From Granulicella sp. S190 (GTDB taxonomy: Bacteria; Acidobacteriota; Terriglobia; Terriglobales; Acidobacteriaceae): DNA of 44,634 nucleotides. This document shows positions 1 to 7,487 of this stretch, piece by piece. Below the pieces are notes generated by a model. That model saw only the letters and a program-made list of their open reading frames with translations, searched no databases and was not told where the DNA came from. Within the stretch, counting starts at the first letter, position 1. Every line of letters begins with the position of its first letter. The translations under genes and the position numbers were made by a program. The stretch lies in the NCBI RefSeq assembly GCF_009766095.1, contig NZ_LMUD01000031.1, forward strand, positions 3,503-48,136. The letters are read 5' to 3'.

Positions 1-130
1 TCGCCAGAGCACCCTCCCGCTGCGCCTCCGAATAATGCTCAACCTGCAACCCGCGAACCGACGCCCCAATCAGGCTACGAATTCCCGTCACATCTTCGGC
101 AGTCGCTAGTCGCAGCTGAAAGTTCTTCAT
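1..130 (-). CDS. GNAT-family N-acetyltransferase, N-terminal fragment
   Basis: Reading the minus strand from an ATG at 130, the frame is open to the window edge and gives about 43 residues beginning MKNFQLRLATAEDVTGIRSL. This is the usual start of a GNAT acetyltransferase: a first beta strand, then the 'RxATxxD' turn and helix 1. The acetyl-CoA loop lies outside the window, so the substrate cannot be judged. The gene starts 25 bases after the stop of the upstream minus-strand gene (156-1205), so the two may be co-transcribed. Family assignment rests on the N-terminal pattern only. Confidence 0.7.
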   Translation of the reverse strand, partial: MKNFQLRLATAEDVTGIRSLIGASVRGLQVEHYSEAQREGALA

Positions 131-155
131 CCGCGCAGTATAAAAGTTCGAAGAC

Positions 156-1205
156 TCATTGAGGGGGCTCGTCCTCAGCCTTCTTATCTTTGCTCAAATG
201 CAGAAACTTTCCCACCCCCTTAGTCGATCTCTTCAAAGCGCCCGTCGTCGCCTTCGCGCTCTTGATCAAAGCGCCCTCCGTGTTCCCATCTGCAGTAGCC
301 AGCGCATTCGCAGTCTTGTCATTGGCTGTGTTTAGCGCAGCGCCGGTATTCTCTCCGCTCGTCCCCATTCCATTCACTACGCTGTTCGCGACGTATATCG
401 TTCCCTTCACCGAGCCATGCGCGGCATTGCTCTCCACCGGTACTCCTCCACCTTGCTCGAGTCTTGCAATCGCCGCCACAGAAAAATCAGTCTGCATCTT
501 CACAGCCAATGGCCATTCAGACGAGTTCACCCACACAGCTCCATACATCGCCGCACCCGGCTCGCCCAGATTGAGCACGCGTTCCACCGCAAGCGGAGTC
601 ATCCCGTAGCACCTGTCTCCACCACATCCTTGTCTGCAAATACTCTCACTCAAAAACGCGCCATGCTTGCCGGCGGAGAGCCACACCGTAGCCCCGTGTT
701 CGTCTGCCCCGAGCACTTTCGCTACCGCGATCTGACTGGCATCGCAGACCGTAGCTTCATGCGCAGCAGCAAACCAGTACAACGCTCTCCAATCCTCAGT
801 CGGGCTCTCCATATTCTTTGCGCTCAGCAGTACTGAGACGTGCTCGGCATCGAGCGGATGACCCATCCGGCCACAATCCACACTCCAAAGATCGTAAAAG
901 TGAACCTCGATGAGAGCCTCGCCGGCCTTCGTACTCACACGCGGAGTCACCTGCCCATAGATCGTTCCATCACGACCAACGACCGTAGGCTTGGCCAACC
1001 CCTCGGCAAAGAGGGCAGGCTTCACCGCACAATCACCTCTGCTCACCTGAAACCGAGGCAAAAACTTCTCCAGCAGAGCCTGCTCTCGAGCATCACTCAA
1101 GCCATCGTGGTCACTATCGACCTTTAGATCGTCCTGGGCAGCACCAAGCGCACTCGCGAACACCCACACACAAAGAAACACTACCAACCCGCGCGAAATC
1201 TTCAA
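156..1205 (-). CDS. Secreted protein with calcium-loop-like motif and C-terminal 11-residue repeats
   Basis: About 349 residues from a TTG at 1205, chosen because GGAGGGG lies a few bases upstream and a signal peptide (KISRG, then LVVFLCVWVFASALGAA) follows at once. The frame stays open upstream to an ATG at 1394, but that extension is Arg/Gly-rich and has no signal peptide. The mature N-terminus carries DSDHDGLSDARE, a DxDxDG calcium-binding loop of the thrombospondin-3/dockerin type. The middle (IYGQV, HFYDLW, GHPLDAEHVSVLL) loosely recalls the Vps62/DUF946 fold, but I cannot confirm that. The last 65 residues contain five tandem 11-mers (about residues 285-339) followed by a charged tail. 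The function is not recognised; export is the safest statement. Confidence 0.7.
   Translation of the reverse strand: MKISRGLVVFLCVWVFASALGAAQDDLKVDSDHDGLSDAREQALLEKFLPRFQVSRGDCAVKPALFAEGLAKPTVVGRDGTIYGQVTPRVSTKAGEALIEVHFYDLWSVDCGRMGHPLDAEHVSVLLSAKNMESPTEDWRALYWFAAAHEATVCDASQIAVAKVLGADEHGATVWLSAGKHGAFLSESICRQGCGGDRCYGMTPLAVERVLNLGEPGAAMYGAVWVNSSEWPLAVKMQTDFSVAAIARLEQGGGVPVESNAAHGSVKGTIYVANSVVNGMGTSGENTGAALNTANDKTANALATADGNTEGALIKSAKATTGALKRSTKGVGKFLHLSKDKKAEDEPPQ
189..353 (-). repeat. Five tandem 11-residue (hendecad) coding repeats
   Basis: This stretch encodes five consecutive 11-residue units at the C-terminus of the secreted protein: ENTGAALNTAN, DKTANALATAD, GNTEGALIKSA, KATTGALKRST and KGVGKFLHLSK. 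Alanine or glycine, leucine and threonine recur at fixed places. An 11-residue period fits an extended amphipathic helix (apolipoprotein, LEA or right-handed coiled-coil type). The fifth unit is the most diverged. Confidence 0.65.
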
Positions 1206-1329
1206 GCCTGCCCCTCCATGCCACGTTCTCGCCTTATCTCTCTTCGTTTTGATGCACAATAAAAATCCCGCGACAAAATCTGAATCCGCACCTTGTCCGC
1301 CCTCGCCATCGCGTACTAAACTCCTCCCC

Positions 1330-2286
1330 ATGACGTCTACGATGCCTCGCTCTCTCAAGCTCCTCGCCGCAGCTCTTCTCCTCCCTTTCGCCACCGCAGC
1401 AAGTCACGCGCAGGACTGGGCCAAAACCCGCCTCGAAGCCTCGCCCCGCCACCACGAATACGTCCCTCTCAAGCACGGAGACCGCACCGTGCAGGCATTC
1501 GTCGTCTACCCCGAAGTCAAGACCAAAGCTCCGGTCGTCATTCTCATTCACGAGATATTCGGACTCAGTGACTGGGCGAAAGAGATGGCCGATGAACTAG
1601 CCGGCCAAGGCTTCATCGTCATCGCGCCTGACCTGCTTACCGGATTCGGTCCCAATGGCGGCGGCTCCTCGGCATTTCCTGATCAGGACTCCACTGTCAA
1701 AGCCGTCTCTGGTCTCGACCCAGCCGTCGTCAACGCTGATCTGGACGCCGCTGCGGATTACGCCAAGAAGCTTCCTGCGGCCAACGGAAAGATCGCCGTC
1801 ACCGGCTTCTGCTGGGGCGGTGGAAAGTCCTTTGTCTTCGCCGCCCATCGCAAAGATCTCTCCGCAGCCTTCGTCTTCTATGGCCCGGGCCCGTCGGACG
1901 TCACCACCATCACCGCTCCCGTCTACGGCTTCTACGCCGGAAACGACGCCCGCATCGGAGCTACTCTTCCCGCCACAATCGACGCGATGAAAGCCGCAGG
2001 CAAGAAGTATGAGCCAATCACCTACGACGGCGCAGGCCACGGCTTCATGCGTGCCGGCGAAGACCCTTCCAATACTGTTCCCGGCAATAAGACCGCACGC
2101 GAACAGGCCTTCCCGCGCCTAGTCACTCTCATCAAAGAGATGAAGGCCGCACCAGTAGCCAGCAACGCCAGCCACAACAAAACCGTTGCGCAGAAATCGC
2201 AGCCCTCCATCTACTGCCACACCAACACGAAAGTAGCCGAAGCCAACCCGGCCAGCCAAATCACAGAGACAGCTGCAATAATGTAG
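1330..2286 (+). CDS. Secreted dienelactone hydrolase family protein
   Basis: 318 residues from the ATG at 1330; an in-frame ATG at 1342 is equally possible, and an ATG at 1249 would add a Pro/Ser-rich leader. A signal peptide ends near SHAQ (about residue 27), so the protein is probably periplasmic. It is an alpha/beta hydrolase with the dienelactone-hydrolase triad: nucleophile Cys161 in GFCWGGG, Asp206 in AGNDARIG and His237 in GAGHGF, plus the conserved HEIFG glutamate (Glu75). Family members hydrolyse dienelactones or other small esters; the export signal argues against a role as the cytosolic chlorocatechol-pathway enzyme. About 45 residues follow the usual family end (LVTLIKE), an unusual tail. 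The next gene starts two bases after the stop. Confidence 0.88.
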   Translation: MTSTMPRSLKLLAAALLLPFATAASHAQDWAKTRLEASPRHHEYVPLKHGDRTVQAFVVYPEVKTKAPVVILIHEIFGLSDWAKEMADELAGQGFIVIAPDLLTGFGPNGGGSSAFPDQDSTVKAVSGLDPAVVNADLDAAADYAKKLPAANGKIAVTGFCWGGGKSFVFAAHRKDLSAAFVFYGPGPSDVTTITAPVYGFYAGNDARIGATLPATIDAMKAAGKKYEPITYDGAGHGFMRAGEDPSNTVPGNKTAREQAFPRLVTLIKEMKAAPVASNASHNKTVAQKSQPSIYCHTNTKVAEANPASQITETAAIM

Positions 2287-2288
2287 TC

Positions 2289-2978
2289 GTGGCTGCCGCT
2301 CTCAACATCTCGCTTCAAGACCAATTGGATCGCATCACGCAGAACACTCGCGCCCTTGTCCAGCCAGAGCGTCTCGCCGTCTCCGAAAAGGCGACCGAAG
2401 ACCTCTTCAACACCGGCATCGAGGATCGCATTCTGAAAGCCGGGGCGCAAGCTCCGGCCTTCACCCTCGAAGATGCGCTCACCCACACGCCCGTCAACTC
2501 CGCTGATCTCTTGTCCCTCGGCCCGCTGGTTATCAGCTTCTTTCGCGGCCGATGGGATCCCTACTGCGTTACGGAGTTGGAAGCCTGGCGCAATCACCAC
2601 TCTGACCTGCGCAGGCGCGGCGCCATCTTCGTCTCAGTCTCTCCCCAGACCACGCGCCAGAACAACTTCACCCTCGAGCAGCACGGCCTGCAATATCCGC
2701 TGCTCTCCGATCCCGGTGCTACCGTCGCCGAAAAGTTCTGCGTGGCCCATACCATCCCGCAGGATCTCCGACGGTATTATCAGTCCATCCTTATCAATAT
2801 CCCGTTCAACAACGCCGGACTCAGCTACCACAATGCTACCGAAGCCAGTTGGCGTCTCCCGCTGCCCGCAGTCTTCGTCATCGACCAGACCAGCACCATT
2901 CTCTTCGCCCAAGGCCATGCCGACTTCCGCGTCCGTCCTGAGCCCGCCGAAATCCTCGCAGTACTCGACCAGAGATAA
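2289..2978 (+). CDS. AhpC/TSA-family peroxiredoxin-like protein
   Basis: 229 residues from a GTG at 2289, two bases after the upstream stop, which suggests translational coupling. No strong ribosome site is visible. Residues 1-50 form the helical lead-in typical of this subgroup (LQDQLDRITQNTRALVQPER), followed by a thioredoxin fold from about residue 50 to 225. The active-site strand reads FFRGRWDPYC. Relatives usually have WCPYC, so the first cysteine is Asp here (position 90), while Cys93, the one that lines up with the peroxidatic cysteine of BCP-type peroxiredoxins, is kept. There is no signal peptide, so it should be cytosolic although its partner gene encodes an exported hydrolase. Peroxidase activity is inferred. 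Confidence 0.82.
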   Translation: MAAALNISLQDQLDRITQNTRALVQPERLAVSEKATEDLFNTGIEDRILKAGAQAPAFTLEDALTHTPVNSADLLSLGPLVISFFRGRWDPYCVTELEAWRNHHSDLRRRGAIFVSVSPQTTRQNNFTLEQHGLQYPLLSDPGATVAEKFCVAHTIPQDLRRYYQSILINIPFNNAGLSYHNATEASWRLPLPAVFVIDQTSTILFAQGHADFRVRPEPAEILAVLDQR

Positions 2979-3134
2979 CGATCTCTGTCTAGACTGTGCG
3001 CCTCTACTTGCTCACGATCAGACACCACCTTCCCGGCATAACAAACACTCAGAACTTTCATACAACCGAAGCCGCAGCAGATGATCTCTTGCCGAGAATA
3101 CATTCGTGCGTTTATCGTATCTATAGTCCGCCTA

Positions 3135-3151
3135 TCGAACATTTCGTTCGA
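3135..3151 (+). promoter_or_regulatory. Candidate IclR-family operator upstream of the regulator gene
   Basis: TCGAACATTTCGTTCGA is a perfect inverted repeat with 6-base arms and a 5-base spacer. It lies 23 bases before the regulator's ATG and just after a possible -10 hexamer TATAGT (3122-3127). The GTTCG half-site resembles operators I recall for the PcaU/PobR branch of the IclR family. The position would suit autorepression. Not tested. Confidence 0.45.
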
Positions 3152-3174
3152 GGCAGTCATGGAAAGGGTCCCGT

Positions 3175-4029
3175 ATGAGCCTTACTCCCCGCCCGCTTCT
3201 CGCAACTCCAGATTCTGCCCCCCCTGCGCCTGCCGCAAAGCCCACCCCCGCATCCTCCCTCGATGTCTACACCGGTGATCCCAACTTCATGACTTCGCTC
3301 GCCCGCGGTCTCATCGTGATTCAGGCCTTCACTCAGCAATCCCCACAGATGACCATCTCGCAACTTAGCGTCAAGACCGGCCTCTCCCGCGCCGCCGTCC
3401 GCCGCTGCCTCTATACCCTCACAAAACTCGGCTTCGCAGGCGCGGAAGACGGATCCCGCTACTCACTCCGTCCACGCATGCTCACACTCTCCCACACCTA
3501 CACCACATCGAACACCCTCTCCACCGCAGCTCAACCTATCCTCGAGCGCATGTCCGCCGCCCTCCGCGAATCCTTCTCTGTAGCTACTCTCGACGGCGAA
3601 GACATCGTCTATATCGCACGTACCCAGGTCAGCCGCGTTATGGCCGTTGACCTTCACATTGGCAGCCGCCTTCCCGCCTACTGCACCAGCATGGGCCGCG
3701 TGCTCCTCGCCTACCTCCCCGCGGAGCAGCTCGAGCAGTACCTCGCCAAGGCAGTCCTTACCCCACACACCACTCGCACCATCACCTCGGTCGAAAAGCT
3801 GCGGCTCGCCCTGCGCAATGTACGCCGCAACGGCTACGCCCTGGTCGATCAGGAGTATGAGGTAGGCCTCCGCTCCCTTGCTGTTCCCGTCTACTCCGCC
3901 TCGGGACGGGTCGTCGCCACGCTCAACCTCAGCGGCAACGCCCCGCGCCTCTCAGTCCTCGAGATGCAGAGTCGATATCTCAACCACCTTCGCAACGCCG
4001 CAAACGAACTCAGCGTCTTTCTCAACTGA
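3175..4029 (+). CDS. IclR-family transcriptional regulator (PcaR/PcaU/PobR-like)
   Basis: 284 residues from the ATG at 3175, with GGAAAGGG about 8 bases upstream. After a Pro/Ala-rich lead of about 35 residues, FMTSLARGLIVIQAF begins the winged-helix domain, with the HTH at about residues 59-87 (MTISQLSVKTGLSRAAVRRC). The C-terminal effector-binding domain (about 105-280) contains the IclR-typical LPAYCTSMGRVLLA and the VDQEYEVGLRSLAVPV segment. The N-terminal 'FM.SLARGL.V' pattern is characteristic of the branch controlling beta-ketoadipate/4-hydroxybenzoate genes. No such pathway lies next to it apart from the exported dienelactone-hydrolase-family gene upstream, so the regulon is unknown. 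A palindrome in its own leader (3135-3151) suggests autoregulation. Confidence 0.88.
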   Translation: MSLTPRPLLATPDSAPPAPAAKPTPASSLDVYTGDPNFMTSLARGLIVIQAFTQQSPQMTISQLSVKTGLSRAAVRRCLYTLTKLGFAGAEDGSRYSLRPRMLTLSHTYTTSNTLSTAAQPILERMSAALRESFSVATLDGEDIVYIARTQVSRVMAVDLHIGSRLPAYCTSMGRVLLAYLPAEQLEQYLAKAVLTPHTTRTITSVEKLRLALRNVRRNGYALVDQEYEVGLRSLAVPVYSASGRVVATLNLSGNAPRLSVLEMQSRYLNHLRNAANELSVFLN

Positions 4030-4062
4030 TCAACGTTGCATGCAATCGGAGCGATGTTCCAT

Positions 4063-4623
4063 TCACCTCATCATCTCCGCGAGCTTTAACACCGTCCGCC
4101 AGTTCCGCATAGTGCTCACGGTCTTCAGCTTCGAGTCAAAATAAGCGTTCGTGAGCTTCGTATGCGCCGCTCCGGTCACCAACTTCATATAGATCTCTCG
4201 CCCCATCACAGCAAACTCGTCAGGCGACGATCTCGCAACATCCAGTCCCGCCACTAAATTCGCTGCCGGTCGATCTGCAAGAAAAGCAACGTGCAACAAC
4301 TCTTCCGCCACTCCGGCCTTGAAAAATGGATTCCCCCGAACCGCCTCCTCTAACTCAGCAGCGGACCGTATTACCACCGGCACCTTCAGCCCAAATCTAT
4401 TCGATATCTGCTTGGCGATCTCCTCCTCCAGGCGCTGCACCACTCGGTCGTTGGCGCTGAAGATCACATTCCCGCTTTGAATGTAGGTCGTCACCTCTTC
4501 GCATCCAGCCGCACCGAAGAGTCCCGCCAGCTCTTTCATCGGCAGCATGTTTTTGCCGCCGACGTTAATCCCCCGCAGCAAAGCTACGTGTCTCGAAACC
4601 GCCTTTGCACCTCGCTCTTTCAT
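4063..4623 (-). CDS. DUF1697 domain-containing protein
   Basis: 186 residues from the ATG at 4623, preceded by GAGG 6 bases upstream. It matches the DUF1697 family along its length: VALLRGINVGGKNMLPM near the N-terminus, then TYIQSGNVIFSA, and NPFF in the middle. The biochemical function of the family is not established as far as I know. The start lies 9 bases after the stop of manA, so the two form a probable operon with manA first. The 3' end lies 33 bases from the convergent regulator gene. Confidence 0.9.
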   Translation of the reverse strand: MKERGAKAVSRHVALLRGINVGGKNMLPMKELAGLFGAAGCEEVTTYIQSGNVIFSANDRVVQRLEEEIAKQISNRFGLKVPVVIRSAAELEEAVRGNPFFKAGVAEELLHVAFLADRPAANLVAGLDVARSSPDEFAVMGREIYMKLVTGAAHTKLTNAYFDSKLKTVSTMRNWRTVLKLAEMMR

Positions 4624-4632
4624 CTCAAACCT

Positions 4633-5544
4633 CTAGACCGGAGCGACGCACCGTGCAAACGAAACTCCGGAGTTCGTCTCCACGACGACGCTGCCATCTC
4701 CCGCCGGCACCACTATCGCCCTGCCTGGACTCAACGCCAAATCTCCACCAGCCGTCTTCACCGCCCCACTACCCGCCAAACCAACCAGGCATCCTGGGCC
4801 CTCGAACGAAACAGCTCCGTGACTCGCCGCGCCAAACTCAAACCTGTCCACCACAAAATACTTCTGTTCAATCAGCCGCGTGAATCCGTCCATCTCTCGA
4901 GGAGCAATCTTCCCCGCCTTCGTCTCGGACTTCATCACCTGCAACCCCTTCTCGAGATGCAGCTCCCGGGGACGTCCGTAGTCATACAGCCGATAGGTCA
5001 CATCGCTCGTCTGCTGCGTCTCCAGCAACACCACCCCGGGTCCGATCGCATGTACAGTCCCTGCATCCACATACAACATGTCCCCCACCGACACCGGAAC
5101 ATGCTGCATCAACGACTCCATCGTTCCACTATCAACGGAAGCTGCAACCTGCTTCGCACCCACTCCCGGCTTCAGCCCCAGCGCTACCGTCGCGCCTGGC
5201 TCAGCCTCCAGAACATACCAGCACTCTGTCTTTCCGCGCGTCTCGCCCAGCGCCTTCGCTTGAGCATCATCCGGATGCACCTGCACGGAAAGCTTATCCG
5301 CGGGAAACAGAATCTTTACCAGCAGAGGAAATTCTCCGCCCATCTTTTCTGCAACAGAAGCCAGTGTCTTGCCTGCAAACGGCCCGCCCTCCACCACGCA
5401 CTGTGGCCCGGTCAGCCACGCCTCGCCTACAAGTTCCGTGGTTCCAGTCTCGTCATACCAGGGCTGAAGGCTCTTCTTCCCCCAAACTCGTTCACTAAAC
5501 CATGGTTTCAATCCAAACGGTGCAACTTTGGTGGTAATTGTCAT
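4633..5544 (-). CDS. manA: Class I mannose-6-phosphate isomerase
   Basis: 303 residues from the ATG at 5544; the ribosome site is weak. Class I phosphomannose isomerases interconvert mannose-6-phosphate and fructose-6-phosphate in the cytosol and depend on zinc. The cupin metal ligands are visible: Gln88 and His90 in LSVQVHPDD, Glu107 in GKTECWY, and a later histidine in DAGTVHAIGPG. The N-terminus (LKPWFSERVWG) and length fit the short bacterial form. It lies upstream of the DUF1697 gene in the same orientation and diverges from the desaturase gene across 127 bases. It probably links sugar catabolism to mannose donors for surface polysaccharide. Confidence 0.93.
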   Translation of the reverse strand: MTITTKVAPFGLKPWFSERVWGKKSLQPWYDETGTTELVGEAWLTGPQCVVEGGPFAGKTLASVAEKMGGEFPLLVKILFPADKLSVQVHPDDAQAKALGETRGKTECWYVLEAEPGATVALGLKPGVGAKQVAASVDSGTMESLMQHVPVSVGDMLYVDAGTVHAIGPGVVLLETQQTSDVTYRLYDYGRPRELHLEKGLQVMKSETKAGKIAPREMDGFTRLIEQKYFVVDRFEFGAASHGAVSFEGPGCLVGLAGSGAVKTAGGDLALSPGRAIVVPAGDGSVVVETNSGVSFARCVAPV

Positions 5545-5671
5545 ACATCTAGCCTATCAACTCCCACCTTTGGGTGGCATTACAAAAGTCTTACACCACG
5601 TTCTCTTCACCCCTGATAGCGTCAGTATCAGTAGTTTCATCAGCAACCGAAGTACAAGGATAAAGATCACA

Positions 5672-6661
5672 ATGACTCCCCTCAGCACCATCGAAGCAGC
5701 CCCAGTCAAAGCGCCCAAGCTTGCCGCTGTCGTCCCAGCTGTTGCCGACGTCACCCAGAAGATCAAGCAGGATCTCCGCATGGGCCGTGAGCATCAGCAG
5801 GGCCGCATCAACTGGATCACCACCATTGCCATGGGGCTCTTTCACGTCGGAGCCATCGCCTCCCTCTTCTTCTTCTCTTGGAAGAATCTGGCCGTCTTCT
5901 TTGTCATGTACTTCTTTGCGATCAATGTTGGCATCGGCGTGGCCTATCACCGCCTGCTCACCCATCGTGGCTACCGCGTTCCCAAGTGGGTCGAGTACTT
6001 CGTCACCATGTGCGGCTGTCTTGCCCTCGAAGGCGGTCCCATCTTCTGGGTAGCCACCCACCGTGTTCACCACCAGAACTCAGACCAGGAAGGCGACCCG
6101 CACACTCCACACGATGGCACCTGGTGGGCTCACGCCGGATGGATCCTCTCTGGCCGTGCCCTGCACTCCGAAACCGCTCTCCTCGGCCGCTATGCCCCAG
6201 ACCTCACGAAGGATCCCGTCCATGTCTGGCTCAGTAAATATCATTACGTTCCTCTGGTCGTCACCGGTCTCCTGCAGGTCGCTCTCGGAGCAGCTCTCGC
6301 GCCCGCAGGCCACCACGTCGGCGGCGCCATCGGCATGCTCCTCTGGGGAACCTTCCTTCGCGTCACCATTGGCCTCCATGCCACTTGGCTGGTCAACTCC
6401 GCCACCCACCTCTGGGGCAAGCGTCGCTTCGAAACCAAGGATGACTCCCGCAACAACTGGTGGGTCGCCATTCTCACCGGAGGCGAAGGCTGGCACAACA
6501 ATCACCATGCTCATCCCGTCAGCGCACGCCACGGCTTGGCCTGGTATGAGTTCGACATCAACTACTACTGCATTTGGGTCCTGAGCAGGATCGGCCTCGC
6601 CGAAAAGATCCAGATCGCGAAGTTTGATCCTAAAAACCCCAAACCGGCGGGCGTCATCTAG
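5672..6661 (+). CDS. Acyl-CoA desaturase (membrane fatty acid desaturase)
   Basis: 329 residues from the ATG at 5672, which has AAGGA upstream; the frame is open earlier, but that leader lacks family features. Three histidine boxes of the di-iron delta-9 desaturase family are present: HRLLTH (about 93-98), HRVHH (130-134) and HNNHH (275-279), with hydrophobic segments between them (about 50-95 and 190-240). The enzyme introduces a cis double bond into acyl chains using O2 and an electron donor, which adjusts membrane fluidity. It is the stearoyl-CoA-desaturase-like form. A strong hairpin terminator follows at 6686, so it is probably transcribed alone. Confidence 0.93.
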   Translation: MTPLSTIEAAPVKAPKLAAVVPAVADVTQKIKQDLRMGREHQQGRINWITTIAMGLFHVGAIASLFFFSWKNLAVFFVMYFFAINVGIGVAYHRLLTHRGYRVPKWVEYFVTMCGCLALEGGPIFWVATHRVHHQNSDQEGDPHTPHDGTWWAHAGWILSGRALHSETALLGRYAPDLTKDPVHVWLSKYHYVPLVVTGLLQVALGAALAPAGHHVGGAIGMLLWGTFLRVTIGLHATWLVNSATHLWGKRRFETKDDSRNNWWVAILTGGEGWHNNHHAHPVSARHGLAWYEFDINYYCIWVLSRIGLAEKIQIAKFDPKNPKPAGVI

Positions 6662-6685
6662 AGTCCGTAATAATAAAAATTCAAT

Positions 6686-6723
6686 GGCCGTCATCCAACC
6701 AAGGTGACGGCCTCTGCTTTTTT
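6686..6723 (+). terminator. Rho-independent terminator after the desaturase gene
   Basis: GGCCGTCA pairs with TGACGGCC around a short AT-containing loop, followed after CTCTGC by a T-run. It lies 25 bases after the desaturase stop. Confidence 0.85.
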
Positions 6724-6821
6724 CAGCATCTTATCTCGACAAGCAGACGGCTCCGCGCTATCCTCATCCGGAACCGCAACCGCTTCAAGGCCCGCGCAAT
6801 CTTAATCTCGAAAGAGGCAAG

Positions 6822-7328
6822 ATGACACGCATAACAAAGCTCCTTCTCGTAGCAGCGATCTTCATCGCTGCATCATGCGCCGCACCTTCACTCGCAACCG
6901 CACAACCAGGTTATGGCGGGCCGCCTCCACGAATCACCTGCTCCTCTGACGACGGCCGCAGAAACTGGTGTGACGTAGGCCCCAGCCGCGACATCCGCCT
7001 GGTACGCCAGATCAGCGGCTCACCTTGTGTTCGAGACAGCACATGGGGAGTCGATCGGCGTGGCCTCTGGGTTGATCGCGGCTGCCGCGCCGAGTTCATC
7101 ATCGGACGGGTAGATCAGCCGCCCCCGCCAGGACCGGGACGAGGAACGATCGTCAACTGCTCTTCGAATGATGGAGGCAGGAGGTGGTGCGACATCGGCC
7201 CAGGCCGCGATGTTCGCCTGGTTCGTCAGATCAGCGGCTCACCTTGCGTCCGTGGCAGCACGTGGGATATCGACCGTCGCGGTCTCTGGGTAGACCGTGG
7301 CTGCCGTGCCGACTTCCGCGTCCGCTAA
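6822..7328 (+). CDS. Secreted DUF3011 protein with two repeat domains
   Basis: 168 residues from the ATG at 6822, with AAAGAGG upstream. A signal peptide (ITKLLLVAAIFIAASCAAPSL) ends near ATAQ. The mature protein has two near-identical blocks of about 53 residues (about 38-90 and 113-165), each with a CSSxDG(G)R start, WCDxGP, RLVRQISGSPC and GLWVDRGCRA(D/E)F, joined by a Pro/Gly linker. Four cysteines per block suggest two disulfides each. This is the DUF3011 pattern, whose role is unknown to me. It has its own terminator and appears monocistronic. Confidence 0.88.
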   Translation: MTRITKLLLVAAIFIAASCAAPSLATAQPGYGGPPPRITCSSDDGRRNWCDVGPSRDIRLVRQISGSPCVRDSTWGVDRRGLWVDRGCRAEFIIGRVDQPPPPGPGRGTIVNCSSNDGGRRWCDIGPGRDVRLVRQISGSPCVRGSTWDIDRRGLWVDRGCRADFRVR

Positions 7329-7343
7329 TCAACGAACATCCCC

Positions 7344-7390
7344 GAACAAGCGGAGCTACGCATAAAGTAGCTCCGCTTGTTCTTATATTC
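7344..7390 (+). terminator. Terminator-like long hairpin after the DUF3011 gene
   Basis: A perfect 16-base stem (GAACAAGCGGAGCTAC with its complement, 7344-7382) around a 7-base AT-rich loop, then a T-rich stretch. It sits 15 bases after the stop codon. The T-tract is imperfect. Confidence 0.75.
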
Positions 7391-7487
7391 CTTGCTTTTG
7401 AAGAAGGGACTGCCACGTATCTCGTATTACGCGCATACTCCGCAATCAAGTTAGGTAGTCTTCGGGAAGCTATACTTCCTCCAAGCC

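Noticed and set aside
1206..1394. Upstream extension of the minus-strand secreted protein to the ATG at 1394
   Set aside because: It would bury the signal peptide and overlap the start of the divergent hydrolase gene; the TTG at 1205 has a clear ribosome site.
2022..2600. Minus-strand frames with hydrophobic segments (62 and 129 codons) opposite the hydrolase/peroxiredoxin junction
   Set aside because: They overlap two supported genes, and no family is evident; kept only as a low-interest remark on the hydrolase tail.
2996..3178. Possible leader peptide of 60 codons before the IclR regulator
   Set aside because: It runs through the candidate promoter and operator and has no convincing ribosome site.
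4477..5616. 379-codon plus-strand frame opposite manA
   Set aside because: Overlaps manA entirely and has no recognisable features.
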